Shown: piece after piece, positions 1 to 7,816 of the stretch | Layout of the letters: each line of letters opens with the position of its first letter | Position numbering within the stretch: position 1 is the first letter of the stretch | Source of the DNA: Nitrospinae bacterium CG22_combo_CG10-13_8_21_14_all_47_10 | Lineage (GTDB): Bacteria; Nitrospinota; Nitrospinia; Nitrospinales; VA-1 | Assembly: GCA_002786505.1 (NCBI GenBank) | Contig: PCTK01000158.1 | Span: forward strand, 12,913 to 27,574 | Direction of reading: 5' to 3' | Length of the DNA stretch: 14,662 nucleotides | The notes under the pieces: model-generated | What the model was told of the DNA's origin: nothing | Database searches by the model: none | The model's input: the letters and a program-made list of their open reading frames with translations, nothing else | Position numbers and translations under genes: made by a program

Positions 1-236
1 ATGAACTAACTCCAACATGCGCTTTTTCACGCCTTATTCCCCCTCCTCTGCACATTCTACCTGAAAATAAGATTTTTGGCCGGTTTCGATAACGGTGGTG
101 TCACAATCTGGCCCCACTATTTTTCCATGAAAAACCCTGTACGCACCTCAATGAAACCCTACCAACCCCTGTTTAAATAAAAAGTTAGGCCCTTTCCCCC
201 AAGAGCAGGTTTTCAGCATTTATCATTGCTTTTCAG
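1..236. other. Upstream region without a convincing gene
   Basis: I see no supportable gene here. On the + strand one frame is open from the window edge to a TAA at 90-92 (29 codons from position 3). It could be the tail of an upstream gene, but it has no recognisable motif. On the - strand an ATG at 55-53, preceded by an AGGTAG-like stretch, stays open to the window edge (about 18 codons) and could be a divergent gene start; this is equally unsupported. The stretch 170-186 is A/T-rich. No terminator hairpin with a T-run was found. The only clear structure is a direct repeat next to the promoter, listed separately. Confidence 0.5.
208..236 (+). repeat. Direct repeat G(G/C)TTTTCAG, 20 bp apart, abutting the -35 box
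   Basis: The 9-mers at 208-216 (GGTTTTCAG) and 228-236 (GCTTTTCAG) differ at one base. They start exactly 20 bp apart, which is two helical turns, and the second copy ends directly before the TTGACA at 237. This placement fits a dimeric activator site upstream of the mraZ promoter. No regulator can be named, and chance similarity in T-rich DNA is possible. Confidence 0.35.
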
Positions 237-264
237 TTGACAGGTTGTCGCATTATGTTAGGAT
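237..264 (+). promoter_or_regulatory. Sigma70-type promoter of the dcw operon
   Basis: TTGACA at 237-242 is a perfect -35 hexamer. TAGGAT at 259-264 matches the TATAAT consensus at four of six positions, and the spacer is 16 bp. Transcription would start around 270-272, giving a leader of about 60 nt before the mraZ ATG at 332. This is the only good promoter-like pair I found ahead of the gene block, and its position before mraZ is the usual site of the dcw promoter. The call is by inspection only. Confidence 0.7.
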
Positions 265-302
265 TGTGTACTAAAGTGTCGTGAAATGTAACTTTATGTC
301 AT
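263..302 (+). promoter_or_regulatory. Probable MraZ operator: four RTGT boxes at 10-bp period
   Basis: Four direct repeats begin at exactly 10-bp intervals: GTGT at 266-269, GTGT at 276-279, ATGT at 286-289 and ATGT at 296-299. The second unit, AAAGTGTCGT (273-282), matches the AAAGTG(T/G)N3 box reported for mycoplasmal MraZ. Known MraZ proteins bind short direct repeats spaced one helical turn apart in their own promoter. The array starts just after the -10 box and covers the predicted transcription start, so binding should repress transcription. The boxes and spacing are seen directly; binding by the MraZ encoded next door is inferred. Confidence 0.65.
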
Positions 303-331
303 AGTTACCACAAATTGGTGAACACCGTCTC

Positions 332-721
332 ATGAACAATTTTCTAGGCACCTACAACATCAGTCTGGACGACAAGGGCCGCTTCAACGTACCGGCGAAG
401 TTTCGCAGTGCGTTGGAACAGTGTGGCCCGCAACTGGTGGTGTGTGTGATGGACCAGTACCTCGTGGTCTTTCCTCAGAAAGAATGGTCCGAAAATGAGG
501 CCAAGCTGAGCAATCTGAACGCATTTGACAAGGCCGACAGAAATCGGTTGCGTGAATTTTATTCCAAAGCCACGGAGTGCGAAATGAAATCTGGCAAGAT
601 ACTACTCCCTGCTAACCAGAGAGAAGTAGCGGGGCTGAACAAAGAAGCCATTTTAGTGGGGATGTCCAAAACCTTTGAAGTCTGGTCCCCTGAGGAATGG
701 TCAAAGCAGGGGGAAGCGTAG
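332..721 (+). CDS. mraZ: Transcriptional regulator MraZ
   Basis: MraZ is a DNA-binding regulator of the dcw operon that assembles into rings through two AbrB-like (SpoVT-AbrB/MraZ) half-domains. The first is visible at about residues 5-50, with the signature DDKGRFNVPAKFR. The second is at about residues 80-125, with ILLPANQREVAGL and a following FEVWSPEEW. At 129 residues it is shorter than the E. coli protein (about 152), lacking only a C-terminal tail. The ATG at 332 is preceded by GGTGA at 317-321 with a 10-nt spacer, an acceptable Shine-Dalgarno match. It is the first gene of the cluster and sits directly behind a four-box repeat array that it probably binds, implying negative autoregulation. 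A 48-bp gap with no evident structure separates it from rsmH. Confidence 0.95.
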   Translation: MNNFLGTYNISLDDKGRFNVPAKFRSALEQCGPQLVVCVMDQYLVVFPQKEWSENEAKLSNLNAFDKADRNRLREFYSKATECEMKSGKILLPANQREVAGLNKEAILVGMSKTFEVWSPEEWSKQGEA

Positions 722-769
722 AAGGCATCCCATAGACATTAGCCATCTATCGGAGCGGCCAAAAATTTT

Positions 770-1708
770 ATGCCAACGTACCACGAATCGGTAATGAAAA
801 AAGAAGTGCTTCATTACCTGAATATTCACATGGAGGGTGTAATCGTGGATGGCACACTTGGGGATGGAGGCCATACGGAGTTCATCCTTAAAAACACAGC
901 GCCTGAAATTCGAGTCTTCGCGATCGACCGGGACAAATCCGCTATAGAACGGGCTGGCGAAAGACTGTCTCCATTCCGCGACAGGATAACTTTAGCCCAC
1001 GGGAACCTGGGTAACCTTAAAAACCTCGCGGCCCAGAACGGAATCAGCCGGATAGTTGGGCTATTGATGGACCTGGGTGTCTCCTCGCCTCAATTGGATA
1101 CACCCGGGCGCGGCTTCAGCATAAAACATGATGGCCCGCTGGATATGCGGATGGACTCCTCTCAAAAATTTTCAGCCGCCGATCTTTTGGAAAATCTTTC
1201 TGATGGTGAACTGGCATCCATTATTAAAAATTTTGGTGAGGAGCGTTATGCAAAACGAATCGTCCGCGCAATCCGCAGGGAACAGGCTGAGCGTTCCATC
1301 ACAACTACAGGCCAACTTTCCCGGATTGTAGCGCGCGTGGTGACATCGCCCCGGCATTCCCGGATCCATCCCGCGACAAAGACATTTCAGGCTCTGCGGA
1401 TAGCCGTCAATGATGAACTGGAGCAATTGAAAACGGCATTGTCCGATATGCTGGGTCTGCTTGAGTCAAAAGCCCGCGTTGCGGTGATCTCCTTCCACTC
1501 CCTGGAAGACAGAATTGTAAAAACATTTTTCAGGGATGAAGAAAAAGGATGCTCCTGTCCACCCAGAATGCCCATTTGCGTTTGTGGGAAAACGCCAACC
1601 TTAAAGGTTTTGACCCGCAAACCCATTGTTCCTTCAATAGAAGAAGTGACGCATAACCCAAGATCGGTAAGCGCTAAATTAAGGGTGGCGGAAAGAATAT
1701 ATGTTTGA
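770..1708 (+). CDS. rsmH: 16S rRNA (cytosine1402-N4)-methyltransferase RsmH (MraW)
   Basis: RsmH transfers a methyl group from S-adenosylmethionine to N4 of C1402 in the decoding centre of 16S rRNA. The N-terminal HESV (5-8) and the SAM-binding glycine-rich loop VDGTLGDGGHT (26-36) are present. AIDRD follows, then the family block LLMDLGVSSPQLD and the RGFS/DMRMD segment. HPATKTFQALRIAVNDELE and SFHSLEDRIVK complete the signature. Residues 261-272 form a CSCPP...CVC cluster that E. coli RsmH lacks but many other bacterial homologues carry; it looks like a small metal-binding knuckle. The length of 312 residues is typical. The ATG at 770 has only a weak, distant GGAG (752-755). The last 8 nt overlap the ftsL start. 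Confidence 0.96.
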   Translation: MPTYHESVMKKEVLHYLNIHMEGVIVDGTLGDGGHTEFILKNTAPEIRVFAIDRDKSAIERAGERLSPFRDRITLAHGNLGNLKNLAAQNGISRIVGLLMDLGVSSPQLDTPGRGFSIKHDGPLDMRMDSSQKFSAADLLENLSDGELASIIKNFGEERYAKRIVRAIRREQAERSITTTGQLSRIVARVVTSPRHSRIHPATKTFQALRIAVNDELEQLKTALSDMLGLLESKARVAVISFHSLEDRIVKTFFRDEEKGCSCPPRMPICVCGKTPTLKVLTRKPIVPSIEEVTHNPRSVSAKLRVAERIYV

Positions 1709-2018
1709 CGGAGTGCGTGGGCTCGTAAAAGGCCGACTCCATGTTTCGCCTAAAGATTTCTGGATGGTCATTTTGGTTTCCATCCTGTTCATGTTCGGCG
1801 CATTGGCGCTGGTTTGGCCCAATGTAAAAAAAATCAAACTGGCTTATGAGTATCAAGACCTGGCGAAAGAACGTGAGGAATTGTCAAAAGAGAACCGCTT
1901 GCTCAGCCTTGAACGCGAAAGCCTGAGATCTTTGAATCGCATTCATCTTCTGGCTAAAAGCGGGGTAGGCATGAAAGAACCGGAAGAAAGTAAAGTGATC
2001 ACTATTTTCCTGAAATAA
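1701..2018 (+). CDS. ftsL: Cell division protein FtsL (bitopic, coiled coil)
   Basis: This is a 105-residue bitopic membrane protein. It has a short basic cytoplasmic N-terminus (1-19), one membrane segment at about 20-39 (FWMVILVSILFMFGALALVW) and a periplasmic, charged heptad-like region at about 45-80 rich in Glu, Lys, Arg and Leu. A short C-terminal tail ends in VITIFLK. This architecture is that of FtsL, which with FtsB and FtsQ activates the FtsW-FtsI septal synthase. FtsL sequences diverge too much for motif proof, so the call rests on topology plus its place between rsmH and ftsI. The ATG overlaps the end of rsmH by 8 nt, suggesting translational coupling; ftsI starts 5 nt after its stop. 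An 8-A run at 1826-1833 lies just after the membrane segment. Confidence 0.85.
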   Translation: MFDGVRGLVKGRLHVSPKDFWMVILVSILFMFGALALVWPNVKKIKLAYEYQDLAKEREELSKENRLLSLERESLRSLNRIHLLAKSGVGMKEPEESKVITIFLK

Positions 2019-2023
2019 CAACC

Positions 2024-3769
2024 ATGGCAAAAAACAACAACCAAATAACCGGAACATTTCGGGATGGAATTAAAACCAGGCTGAAGGTCGTGTCTGCATT
2101 TATTTTTCTATTCGTAGCGGCTTTGGTCTTCCGTCTGGTTTCCCTGCAAATCATCCAGCATGAAACTCTGTTGGCGAAATCAGAAAAACAGTACGTAGGA
2201 ACTGTAGAAACGCAGTTTGGGCGCGGAGTGATCTATGACCGGAATTTGAACGAACTCGCGCAAAATATCGAAGTGGAATCTGTTTACGCAACCCCTTCGG
2301 AGATACGGGGCCGAAAAACCACCGCTCGCGTGCTTGCAACAGCATTGGGTCTGGATCAGGATCAGGTCTATAAAAAAATCTCTTCTAAAAAAGATTTTGT
2401 CTGGATTCAGCGAAAGTCTGGCCTTGACGGAATTGTGAAATTAAAGCAGGCAGGTCTTTCAGGCATAGGATTCCTGCCGGAGCAAAAACGGTTTTACCCG
2501 AAACGTGAACTTGCGGCAAATGTCCTCGGGTTTGTCGGCATAGACAATCAGGGCCTTGCAGGTATCGAACATGCTCATCAATCCAGGCTCAAGGGCGCCA
2601 CAGTCAGGCAAGTCACAGAACGGGATGCCCGGGGTAGAAATATTCAGCCCTTTGAGGGGATGAACGATTCCAGCCGTCAAAGTTATGATCTGGTTCTTAC
2701 TCTCGATGAGGTCATCCAATTCACCGCTGAACACTATTTAAAAAAGCAAGTCGAGCGTTTCAAAGCGGACTCAGGGATGGCCGTGGTCATGGATCCTCAT
2801 ACCGGGGAAATTTATGCGATGGCCAATGTTCCCCAGTTCAACCCAAACCACTATGGAGCATTTTCCCGGCAAGTCTGGAAAAATAATATCGTTGCCAGTT
2901 CTTATGAGCCGGGGTCAATTTTCAAGCCCATCATTGCCGCCGCGGCCCTCGACAAAGGACTGGCCAGGCCGCAGGACATATATTTTTGTGAGAACGGAAA
3001 ACTAAAAATCGGGAAGGCCAGCATCGGGGAAGCTTCCAACCATAAATTTGGCTGGATGTCGATGCGCGACATCATCGCCAAGTCCAGCAATATCGGTGTG
3101 ATCAAAATTGCCCAGCAGGTCGGAAGAAAATCTTTTTATGAATACATCCGCAATTTCGGGTTCGGTGAAAAATCCGGCCTTTCACTTCCAGGGGAATCCG
3201 CGGGCCAGCTCAAAGACCAAAAAGACTGGACCGAACTTTCTCTCGCTTCGATTTCTTTTGGCCATGAGATCGCCGTCACCCCTATTCAAATGGTCAGCGC
3301 CCTGGCGGCAATTGCCAATGGCGGAAACCTTATGGAACCCCATATCACTAAAGCGCTGATCAAAGATGGGAAGGTCGTGGAGCAGTTCAAACCAAAAAAA
3401 ATTCGCCGGGTCATTTCCGAAAAAGCCAGCCTTCAAATGGTTGAAATTCTCAAGTCAGTAGTGAAAAACGGTACGGGGAAAACAGCCGCACTGGAAGGGT
3501 TTGATGTGGCAGGTAAAACCGGAACAGCTCAAAAATATGATGCCAGCACCCAGTCCTACTCCAGCACAGAATTCATGTCTTCTTTTATTGGTTTTGCTCC
3601 CGCAGATTCTCCGCGGCTTGTGATTTTGGTAATGATCGACAACCCCAAAGGGTTGAACTGGGGAGGCGTTGTCGCGGCCCCGGTATTTCAGCAAATAGCA
3701 AAAAAGGCGCTACGTTATTTAAACGTTCCGTCAAGCAAAGAACGTGTTTTTATTCTCGATCGCGCCTGA
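2024..3769 (+). CDS. ftsI: Septal peptidoglycan D,D-transpeptidase FtsI (PBP3)
   Basis: This class B penicillin-binding protein crosslinks septal peptidoglycan in partnership with FtsW. Residues 22-41 form the single N-terminal membrane anchor. The pedestal follows with GRGVIYDRNLNELA, GFVG and the ERDARGR segment. The transpeptidase domain has all three active-site motifs: SIFK with catalytic Ser298 and Lys301 inside EPGSIFKP, SSN at 354-356, and KTG at 498-500 inside VAGKTGTAQ. The length of 581 residues is close to E. coli FtsI (588). There are no PASTA domains, so it is not of the Spo/PBP2x type. No clear Shine-Dalgarno precedes the ATG, which lies 5 nt after ftsL and is presumably coupled. 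The stop overlaps the murE ATG by one base (TGATG). Confidence 0.95.
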   Translation: MAKNNNQITGTFRDGIKTRLKVVSAFIFLFVAALVFRLVSLQIIQHETLLAKSEKQYVGTVETQFGRGVIYDRNLNELAQNIEVESVYATPSEIRGRKTTARVLATALGLDQDQVYKKISSKKDFVWIQRKSGLDGIVKLKQAGLSGIGFLPEQKRFYPKRELAANVLGFVGIDNQGLAGIEHAHQSRLKGATVRQVTERDARGRNIQPFEGMNDSSRQSYDLVLTLDEVIQFTAEHYLKKQVERFKADSGMAVVMDPHTGEIYAMANVPQFNPNHYGAFSRQVWKNNIVASSYEPGSIFKPIIAAAALDKGLARPQDIYFCENGKLKIGKASIGEASNHKFGWMSMRDIIAKSSNIGVIKIAQQVGRKSFYEYIRNFGFGEKSGLSLPGESAGQLKDQKDWTELSLASISFGHEIAVTPIQMVSALAAIANGGNLMEPHITKALIKDGKVVEQFKPKKIRRVISEKASLQMVEILKSVVKNGTGKTAALEGFDVAGKTGTAQKYDASTQSYSSTEFMSSFIGFAPADSPRLVILVMIDNPKGLNWGGVVAAPVFQQIAKKALRYLNVPSSKERVFILDRA

Positions 3770-5331
3770 TGGGACCAACAAGATCAACAAATTGGCTGGA
3801 ATTTCCTGAAAGTGGTTACCCTAACGTGACTAATCAATCCGGACACAAACTTTCGCGCTTAATCCTGGGTTTGCCAGCTACCAATATTCTGGGAACCATG
3901 GACAGAAACATTCGCGAAATCACCTACGATTCCAGAAAAGCCGGGCCTGACAGTTTATTTGTGGCCATGCCTGGAGAACATTGGGATGGAGGAGTGTTCA
4001 TAAAAGATGCCCTTGCCAAAGGAGCAGGAGCGTTTATCACCCAAATCCCTCTCTATGCTCTGAATGAACTCGACTTGGGGTCACGGGACGTAACAGCCCT
4101 GTGTGTAGAAAATTCCCGCGAGGCGCTTTCTATAGTCAGTGCCAATTTTTACGGTCACCCATCGGTACGGCTGGACTTGACTGGAATTACCGGCACCAAT
4201 GGGAAAACCACCACGTCTTATATTCTCGAAGCTTTATTCAAAGGCAAGGGAACCCGGACGGGGGTCATAGGAACCATCAACTATCATTATGGCGATAAAA
4301 AACTTTCTGCCCCTGTCACAACACCTGAATCCCTGGACTTGAATCGGATTCTGAATGAGATGACCGAAGAAAAAATTGAAAATTGTTTTCTTGAGGTCTC
4401 TTCTCATGCTTTACACCAGAGCCGTGTTCATGACATGAGTTTCAAGGTGGGAATTTTTACCAACCTGAGCCGCGATCACCTGGATTTCCATGGCGACATG
4501 GAAAACTACAAAAATGCCAAGAAAAAACTCTTCCTGGATAACCGGGTCCAACAGCGAATTTTTAATATTGACGATTCGGTTGGGCGTGAGTTTGCTGGAG
4601 AATTCAAAACGGACTCCTTCACCACGGGCATTGAAAGTAACGCAGACTTTAAGGCTGAAAACATTGTACTCACAAAATCGGGTTGCCAGTTCACATTAAA
4701 AACCCCTTTTGGAACCGGAGAAATCCGCTCCAACCTTCTCGGCAGGCACAATGTTCACAACCTTCTCTCCGCGGCGGCGGGAGCAATGGTTCAAGACATT
4801 TCCCTGGAAATAATCCAGGACGTGTTCCGCCAAATCCAGCCTATTCCCGGCCGATTTGAAAACATTGACAACGACCAGGGATTTTCCGTCCTGGTGGATT
4901 ACGCGCATACCGATGACGCCCTGTCTAATGCAATCTCCGCGGCAAAAACATTTACAGAAGGAAGGCTGATTGTTGTCTTCGGTTGCGGTGGCGACAGGGA
5001 CAAAGGAAAAAGGAAAGCCATGGGGCAGTCGGTTTTGAGTGAAGCGGATTTTTCCATCATCACCTCTGACAACCCCAGAACAGAGGATCCCAGGCAGATC
5101 ATTGAGGATATTCTTCAAGGCGTTCCCTCCTCTGCCTCCAGGGATGAGGATTATGCAGTAATCATCGACAGGCAAGAGGCCATTGAGCATGCCATTCACC
5201 TCGCTGGCAAAAACGATTTGGTTCTCATCGCAGGTAAAGGTCATGAAGACTATCAGGTTCTGGGAACACAAACCATTCACTTTGATGATCGGGAAGTTGC
5301 CCGCTCTGCTTTAAGGAAACGAGACCACTGA
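3769..5331 (+). CDS. murE: UDP-MurNAc-L-Ala-D-Glu:meso-diaminopimelate ligase MurE
   Basis: This ATP-dependent cytoplasmic ligase adds the third stem-peptide residue. The N-terminal UDP-binding domain includes the YDSR segment at 53-56. The central domain has the P-loop GITGTNGKTTT (139-149), EVSSHAL around 210-215 and DHLDFHGDMENY. Lys251 is the likely carbamylated lysine. The C-terminal domain has DYAHTDDAL and FGCGGDRDKGKR. DNPRTEDP begins at residue 434; the DNPR tetrad is the hallmark of meso-DAP-adding enzymes, as opposed to the lysine type. At 520 residues it exceeds E. coli MurE (495), with about 26 extra N-terminal residues. An in-frame GTG at 3826 (residue 20) is an alternative start. 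I keep the ATG at 3769 because it overlaps the ftsI stop as TGATG, though neither start has a strong Shine-Dalgarno. Confidence 0.95.
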   Translation: MGPTRSTNWLEFPESGYPNVTNQSGHKLSRLILGLPATNILGTMDRNIREITYDSRKAGPDSLFVAMPGEHWDGGVFIKDALAKGAGAFITQIPLYALNELDLGSRDVTALCVENSREALSIVSANFYGHPSVRLDLTGITGTNGKTTTSYILEALFKGKGTRTGVIGTINYHYGDKKLSAPVTTPESLDLNRILNEMTEEKIENCFLEVSSHALHQSRVHDMSFKVGIFTNLSRDHLDFHGDMENYKNAKKKLFLDNRVQQRIFNIDDSVGREFAGEFKTDSFTTGIESNADFKAENIVLTKSGCQFTLKTPFGTGEIRSNLLGRHNVHNLLSAAAGAMVQDISLEIIQDVFRQIQPIPGRFENIDNDQGFSVLVDYAHTDDALSNAISAAKTFTEGRLIVVFGCGGDRDKGKRKAMGQSVLSEADFSIITSDNPRTEDPRQIIEDILQGVPSSASRDEDYAVIIDRQEAIEHAIHLAGKNDLVLIAGKGHEDYQVLGTQTIHFDDREVARSALRKRDH

Positions 5332-6725
5332 TGGAAGGTCAAACAAAAGATTGCCTCAACGCGTTTGAAGGCCAGCTCCTGCAAGGAAACCTCGCTTGCC
5401 CATTCCGGGGGGTTTCCATAAATTCGCGGACAGTCTCGGAGGGGGAATTGTTCATTTGCATTAAGGGAGAAAAGTTTGATGGGCATGATTTTCTGGCTGA
5501 TGTGGTTGACAAAAAGGCGGGGGGAATCATTCTTTCCGACCCGGAAAAACTTCCCCCTGTTCGGTCGGGAGGGAACCCTTTTGTGATTCAGGTCCCGGAT
5601 ACGCTTAAAGCTTTGCAGGATCTGGCGAGCTTCCAGAGAAAACGTTTTCCATTTCAGGTTGTTGCTATTACCGGCACAAACGGAAAATCGACCACGAAAG
5701 AAATGATTGCTTCCATATTGGAAACTAAATTCAAAACTTTGAAGACACAGGGCAACCTGAATAACCATATTGGCTTGCCTTTGACTCTTCTCAGGAGAGA
5801 GCCCTTTCATGAAGTTGGAGTTTTAGAGCTGGGCATGAGTGCGGCAGGCGAGATTAAAAGGCTGGCGGAGATCGCACAACCCGATATTGGCGTGATCACT
5901 AATATTTCAGAAGGGCACCTGGTGGAATTGAAAAGCTTGAAAGATATTCAATCCGCAAAAGGAGAGTTATTTGGCTCTCTTAAAAAGGAAGGCACGGCTA
6001 TTGTGAATGCCGATGACCCGCTAGTTCTGGAACTGGCGCGATCACTGCGGACAAGGACGGTTACCTTTGGCATTGATCAACCTGCCGATGTACGGGCCAG
6101 TGAAATAGAAAGCAGGGACAATTGGGGATTTCAATTCAAGGTCAGTCTTTTCGACAAAACACTTTCAATTCGCCTTCCATATCTGGGCTACTGCAACATA
6201 TATAACGCGCTAGCCGCCCTGGCAACGGGTTATTCGCTGGGGATCCAGGAAGAAGCCATGACCCGTGGACTGGAAAACTACCAACGTATGTCCCAGCGTA
6301 ACGAACAGTTCCAGCATAAAGGGATTGACCTGATCAACGATGCTTACAACGCTAATCCCCGGTCCATGGCCGAAGCCATAAAAACTCTGGACAATTTCAA
6401 AACTCCGGGCCGACGGATATTTGTGATCGGGGACATGCTCGAATTGGGTGATCGGTCCATCGCCGCCCATCAAAGGTTGGGAGAGGAGATAGCTGGATCG
6501 CAGACAAATATTCTGGTCACGGTAGGAAAGCTGGCAAGCTTGTCAGCAAAAAGCGCTCGAACTCTTGCCGGAGATAAAATTCAAATCATGGAGTTCCCCG
6601 ATCACCAGAAGGCGGCAGAATTTTTAACCCAGGAAACGGTAAGTGGCGATTGTGTGCTGTTCAAAGGCTCACGAGGGGCCACGATGGAAAAAGTATTACA
6701 AATCTTTATGGAAAACAAAAATTAA
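5331..6725 (+). CDS. murF: UDP-MurNAc-tripeptide:D-Ala-D-Ala ligase MurF
   Basis: MurF attaches the D-Ala-D-Ala dipeptide made by Ddl, completing UDP-MurNAc-pentapeptide in the cytoplasm. The N-terminal domain carries NSRTVSEGELFICIKG. The ATP-binding P-loop AITGTNGKST runs 112-121. The MurF-typical QGNLNNHIGLP and LELGMSAAGEI follow, then TNISEGHL, with Lys210 in SAKGELF at the position carbamylated in Mur ligases. The C-terminal domain shows NDAYNANPRSM, FVIGDMLELG and FKGSRGATME. The length of 464 residues is typical. The ATG overlaps the murE TGA by one base, and AAGGAA at 5313-5318 (12-nt spacing) can act as ribosome binding site. Only 3 nt separate its stop from mraY. Confidence 0.95.
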   Translation: MEGQTKDCLNAFEGQLLQGNLACPFRGVSINSRTVSEGELFICIKGEKFDGHDFLADVVDKKAGGIILSDPEKLPPVRSGGNPFVIQVPDTLKALQDLASFQRKRFPFQVVAITGTNGKSTTKEMIASILETKFKTLKTQGNLNNHIGLPLTLLRREPFHEVGVLELGMSAAGEIKRLAEIAQPDIGVITNISEGHLVELKSLKDIQSAKGELFGSLKKEGTAIVNADDPLVLELARSLRTRTVTFGIDQPADVRASEIESRDNWGFQFKVSLFDKTLSIRLPYLGYCNIYNALAALATGYSLGIQEEAMTRGLENYQRMSQRNEQFQHKGIDLINDAYNANPRSMAEAIKTLDNFKTPGRRIFVIGDMLELGDRSIAAHQRLGEEIAGSQTNILVTVGKLASLSAKSARTLAGDKIQIMEFPDHQKAAEFLTQETVSGDCVLFKGSRGATMEKVLQIFMENKN

Positions 6726-6728
6726 AAA

Positions 6729-7814
6729 ATGTTCTACCACGTGTTTTATCCGCTTAGCTCGGAATATTCGATACTCAATGTCTTCAAGTACATCACCTTC
6801 CGGTCTGCCTATGCCGGAATAACCGCGCTGGCATTGAGTCTTGTCCTGGGGAAGCTGATGATTCGCGCTTTACAGAGGCTCCAGATACGGGAAAAAATTC
6901 GTAGTGATGGGCCGCAACACCACAGTTCCAAGTCTGGAACTCCAACTATGGGCGGACTACTTATTCTGGCAACCTTCATTGGCTCTACCCTGCTTTGGGC
7001 TGATTTGAGCAATCGCTATATTTGGGTTGTTCTCCTTTCTGCTATCGGCTTTGGAGCTATCGGGCTGTGGGACGACTTCCTTAAACTGCGAAAAGGGAAA
7101 GGTATCACCGCAAAGGAAAAGATTTTACTCCAGGTTTTGCTGAGTCTGGCGATTGGCATTTATCTGCTGTATTTCGATCCTGCGCGAGCCAAATATGCCA
7201 CGCTCTTATCGATCCCGTTTTTTAAAAGTTTTCAGCCCGACCTGGGAATGGGTTACCTGTTTTTCATTGTTTTCATAGTGGTGGGCACCTCCAACGCCGT
7301 CAACCTGACGGACGGTCTTGATGGATTAGCTATCGGCCCTATTATCGTCGCCACATTCACGTATACCGGCATCGTTTATATTTCCGGTCATTTTAATTTT
7401 TCAGAATACTTGCGCATTCAACACATCAAGGATGCCGGGGAAATTGCCATCGCCAGTTCTGCTGTTCTCGGGGCCAGCCTGGGTTTCCTTTGGTACAACT
7501 CCTACCCGGCTCAAATATTTATGGGCGATGTCGGGTCCTTATCTTTGGGAGGGGTGCTGGGCACCATCGCTGTTATCGTCAAGCATGAGCTCCTGCTGAT
7601 TCTTGTTGGCGGCATTTTCGTGATTGAAGCGTTGTCCGTCATCATTCAGGTGGGTTATTTCAAATACACAGGTGGAAAACGTTTTTTCAGAATGGCTCCG
7701 TTGCATCACCATTTTGAAGAACTGGGCTGGTCAGAGCCTAAAGTTATTGTGCGGTTTTGGATTGTTGCCGTGGTTTTGGCCATGATCAGTCTCAGCACTC
7801 TGAAGTTAAGGTAA
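6729..7814 (+). CDS. mraY: Phospho-MurNAc-pentapeptide translocase MraY
   Basis: This integral membrane enzyme transfers phospho-MurNAc-pentapeptide from UDP to undecaprenyl phosphate, making lipid I on the inner face of the membrane. The hydrophobic pattern fits the family's ten membrane helices. The N-terminal FNVFKYITFR-like region and SKSGTPTMGG are present. So are the catalytic-site aspartates Asp115-Asp116 (DDFLK), Asp195 and Asp198 in NLTDGLDGLA, and Asp267 in FMGDVGS. The HHH motif lies at 326-328 in MAPLHHHFE. Several of these positions coincide with E. coli numbering, and the length (361) is within one residue of E. coli MraY. There is no evident Shine-Dalgarno; the gene starts 3 nt after murF and murD begins 2 nt after its stop, so it is embedded in a coupled series. 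Confidence 0.97.
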   Translation: MFYHVFYPLSSEYSILNVFKYITFRSAYAGITALALSLVLGKLMIRALQRLQIREKIRSDGPQHHSSKSGTPTMGGLLILATFIGSTLLWADLSNRYIWVVLLSAIGFGAIGLWDDFLKLRKGKGITAKEKILLQVLLSLAIGIYLLYFDPARAKYATLLSIPFFKSFQPDLGMGYLFFIVFIVVGTSNAVNLTDGLDGLAIGPIIVATFTYTGIVYISGHFNFSEYLRIQHIKDAGEIAIASSAVLGASLGFLWYNSYPAQIFMGDVGSLSLGGVLGTIAVIVKHELLLILVGGIFVIEALSVIIQVGYFKYTGGKRFFRMAPLHHHFEELGWSEPKVIVRFWIVAVVLAMISLSTLKLR

Positions 7815-7816
7815 CA

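Noticed and set aside
1..92. Tail of an upstream gene on the + strand or a divergent gene start on the - strand
   Set aside because: The frames are 29 and about 18 codons, open only because the window ends, and have no recognisable motif. Neither can be supported from this sequence.
4696..5280. 194-codon - strand ORF antisense to murE
   Set aside because: It is entirely within the conserved C-terminal coding part of murE, and I see no motif in its product and no sign of its own promoter.
5277..5810. 177-codon - strand ORF spanning the murE-murF junction
   Set aside because: It is antisense to conserved murF coding sequence and has no family signature.
7757..7816. A 20-residue N-terminal extension of MurD
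   Set aside because: It lies within the last mraY codons, while AAGG and the ATG at 7817 give a standard MurD N-terminus.
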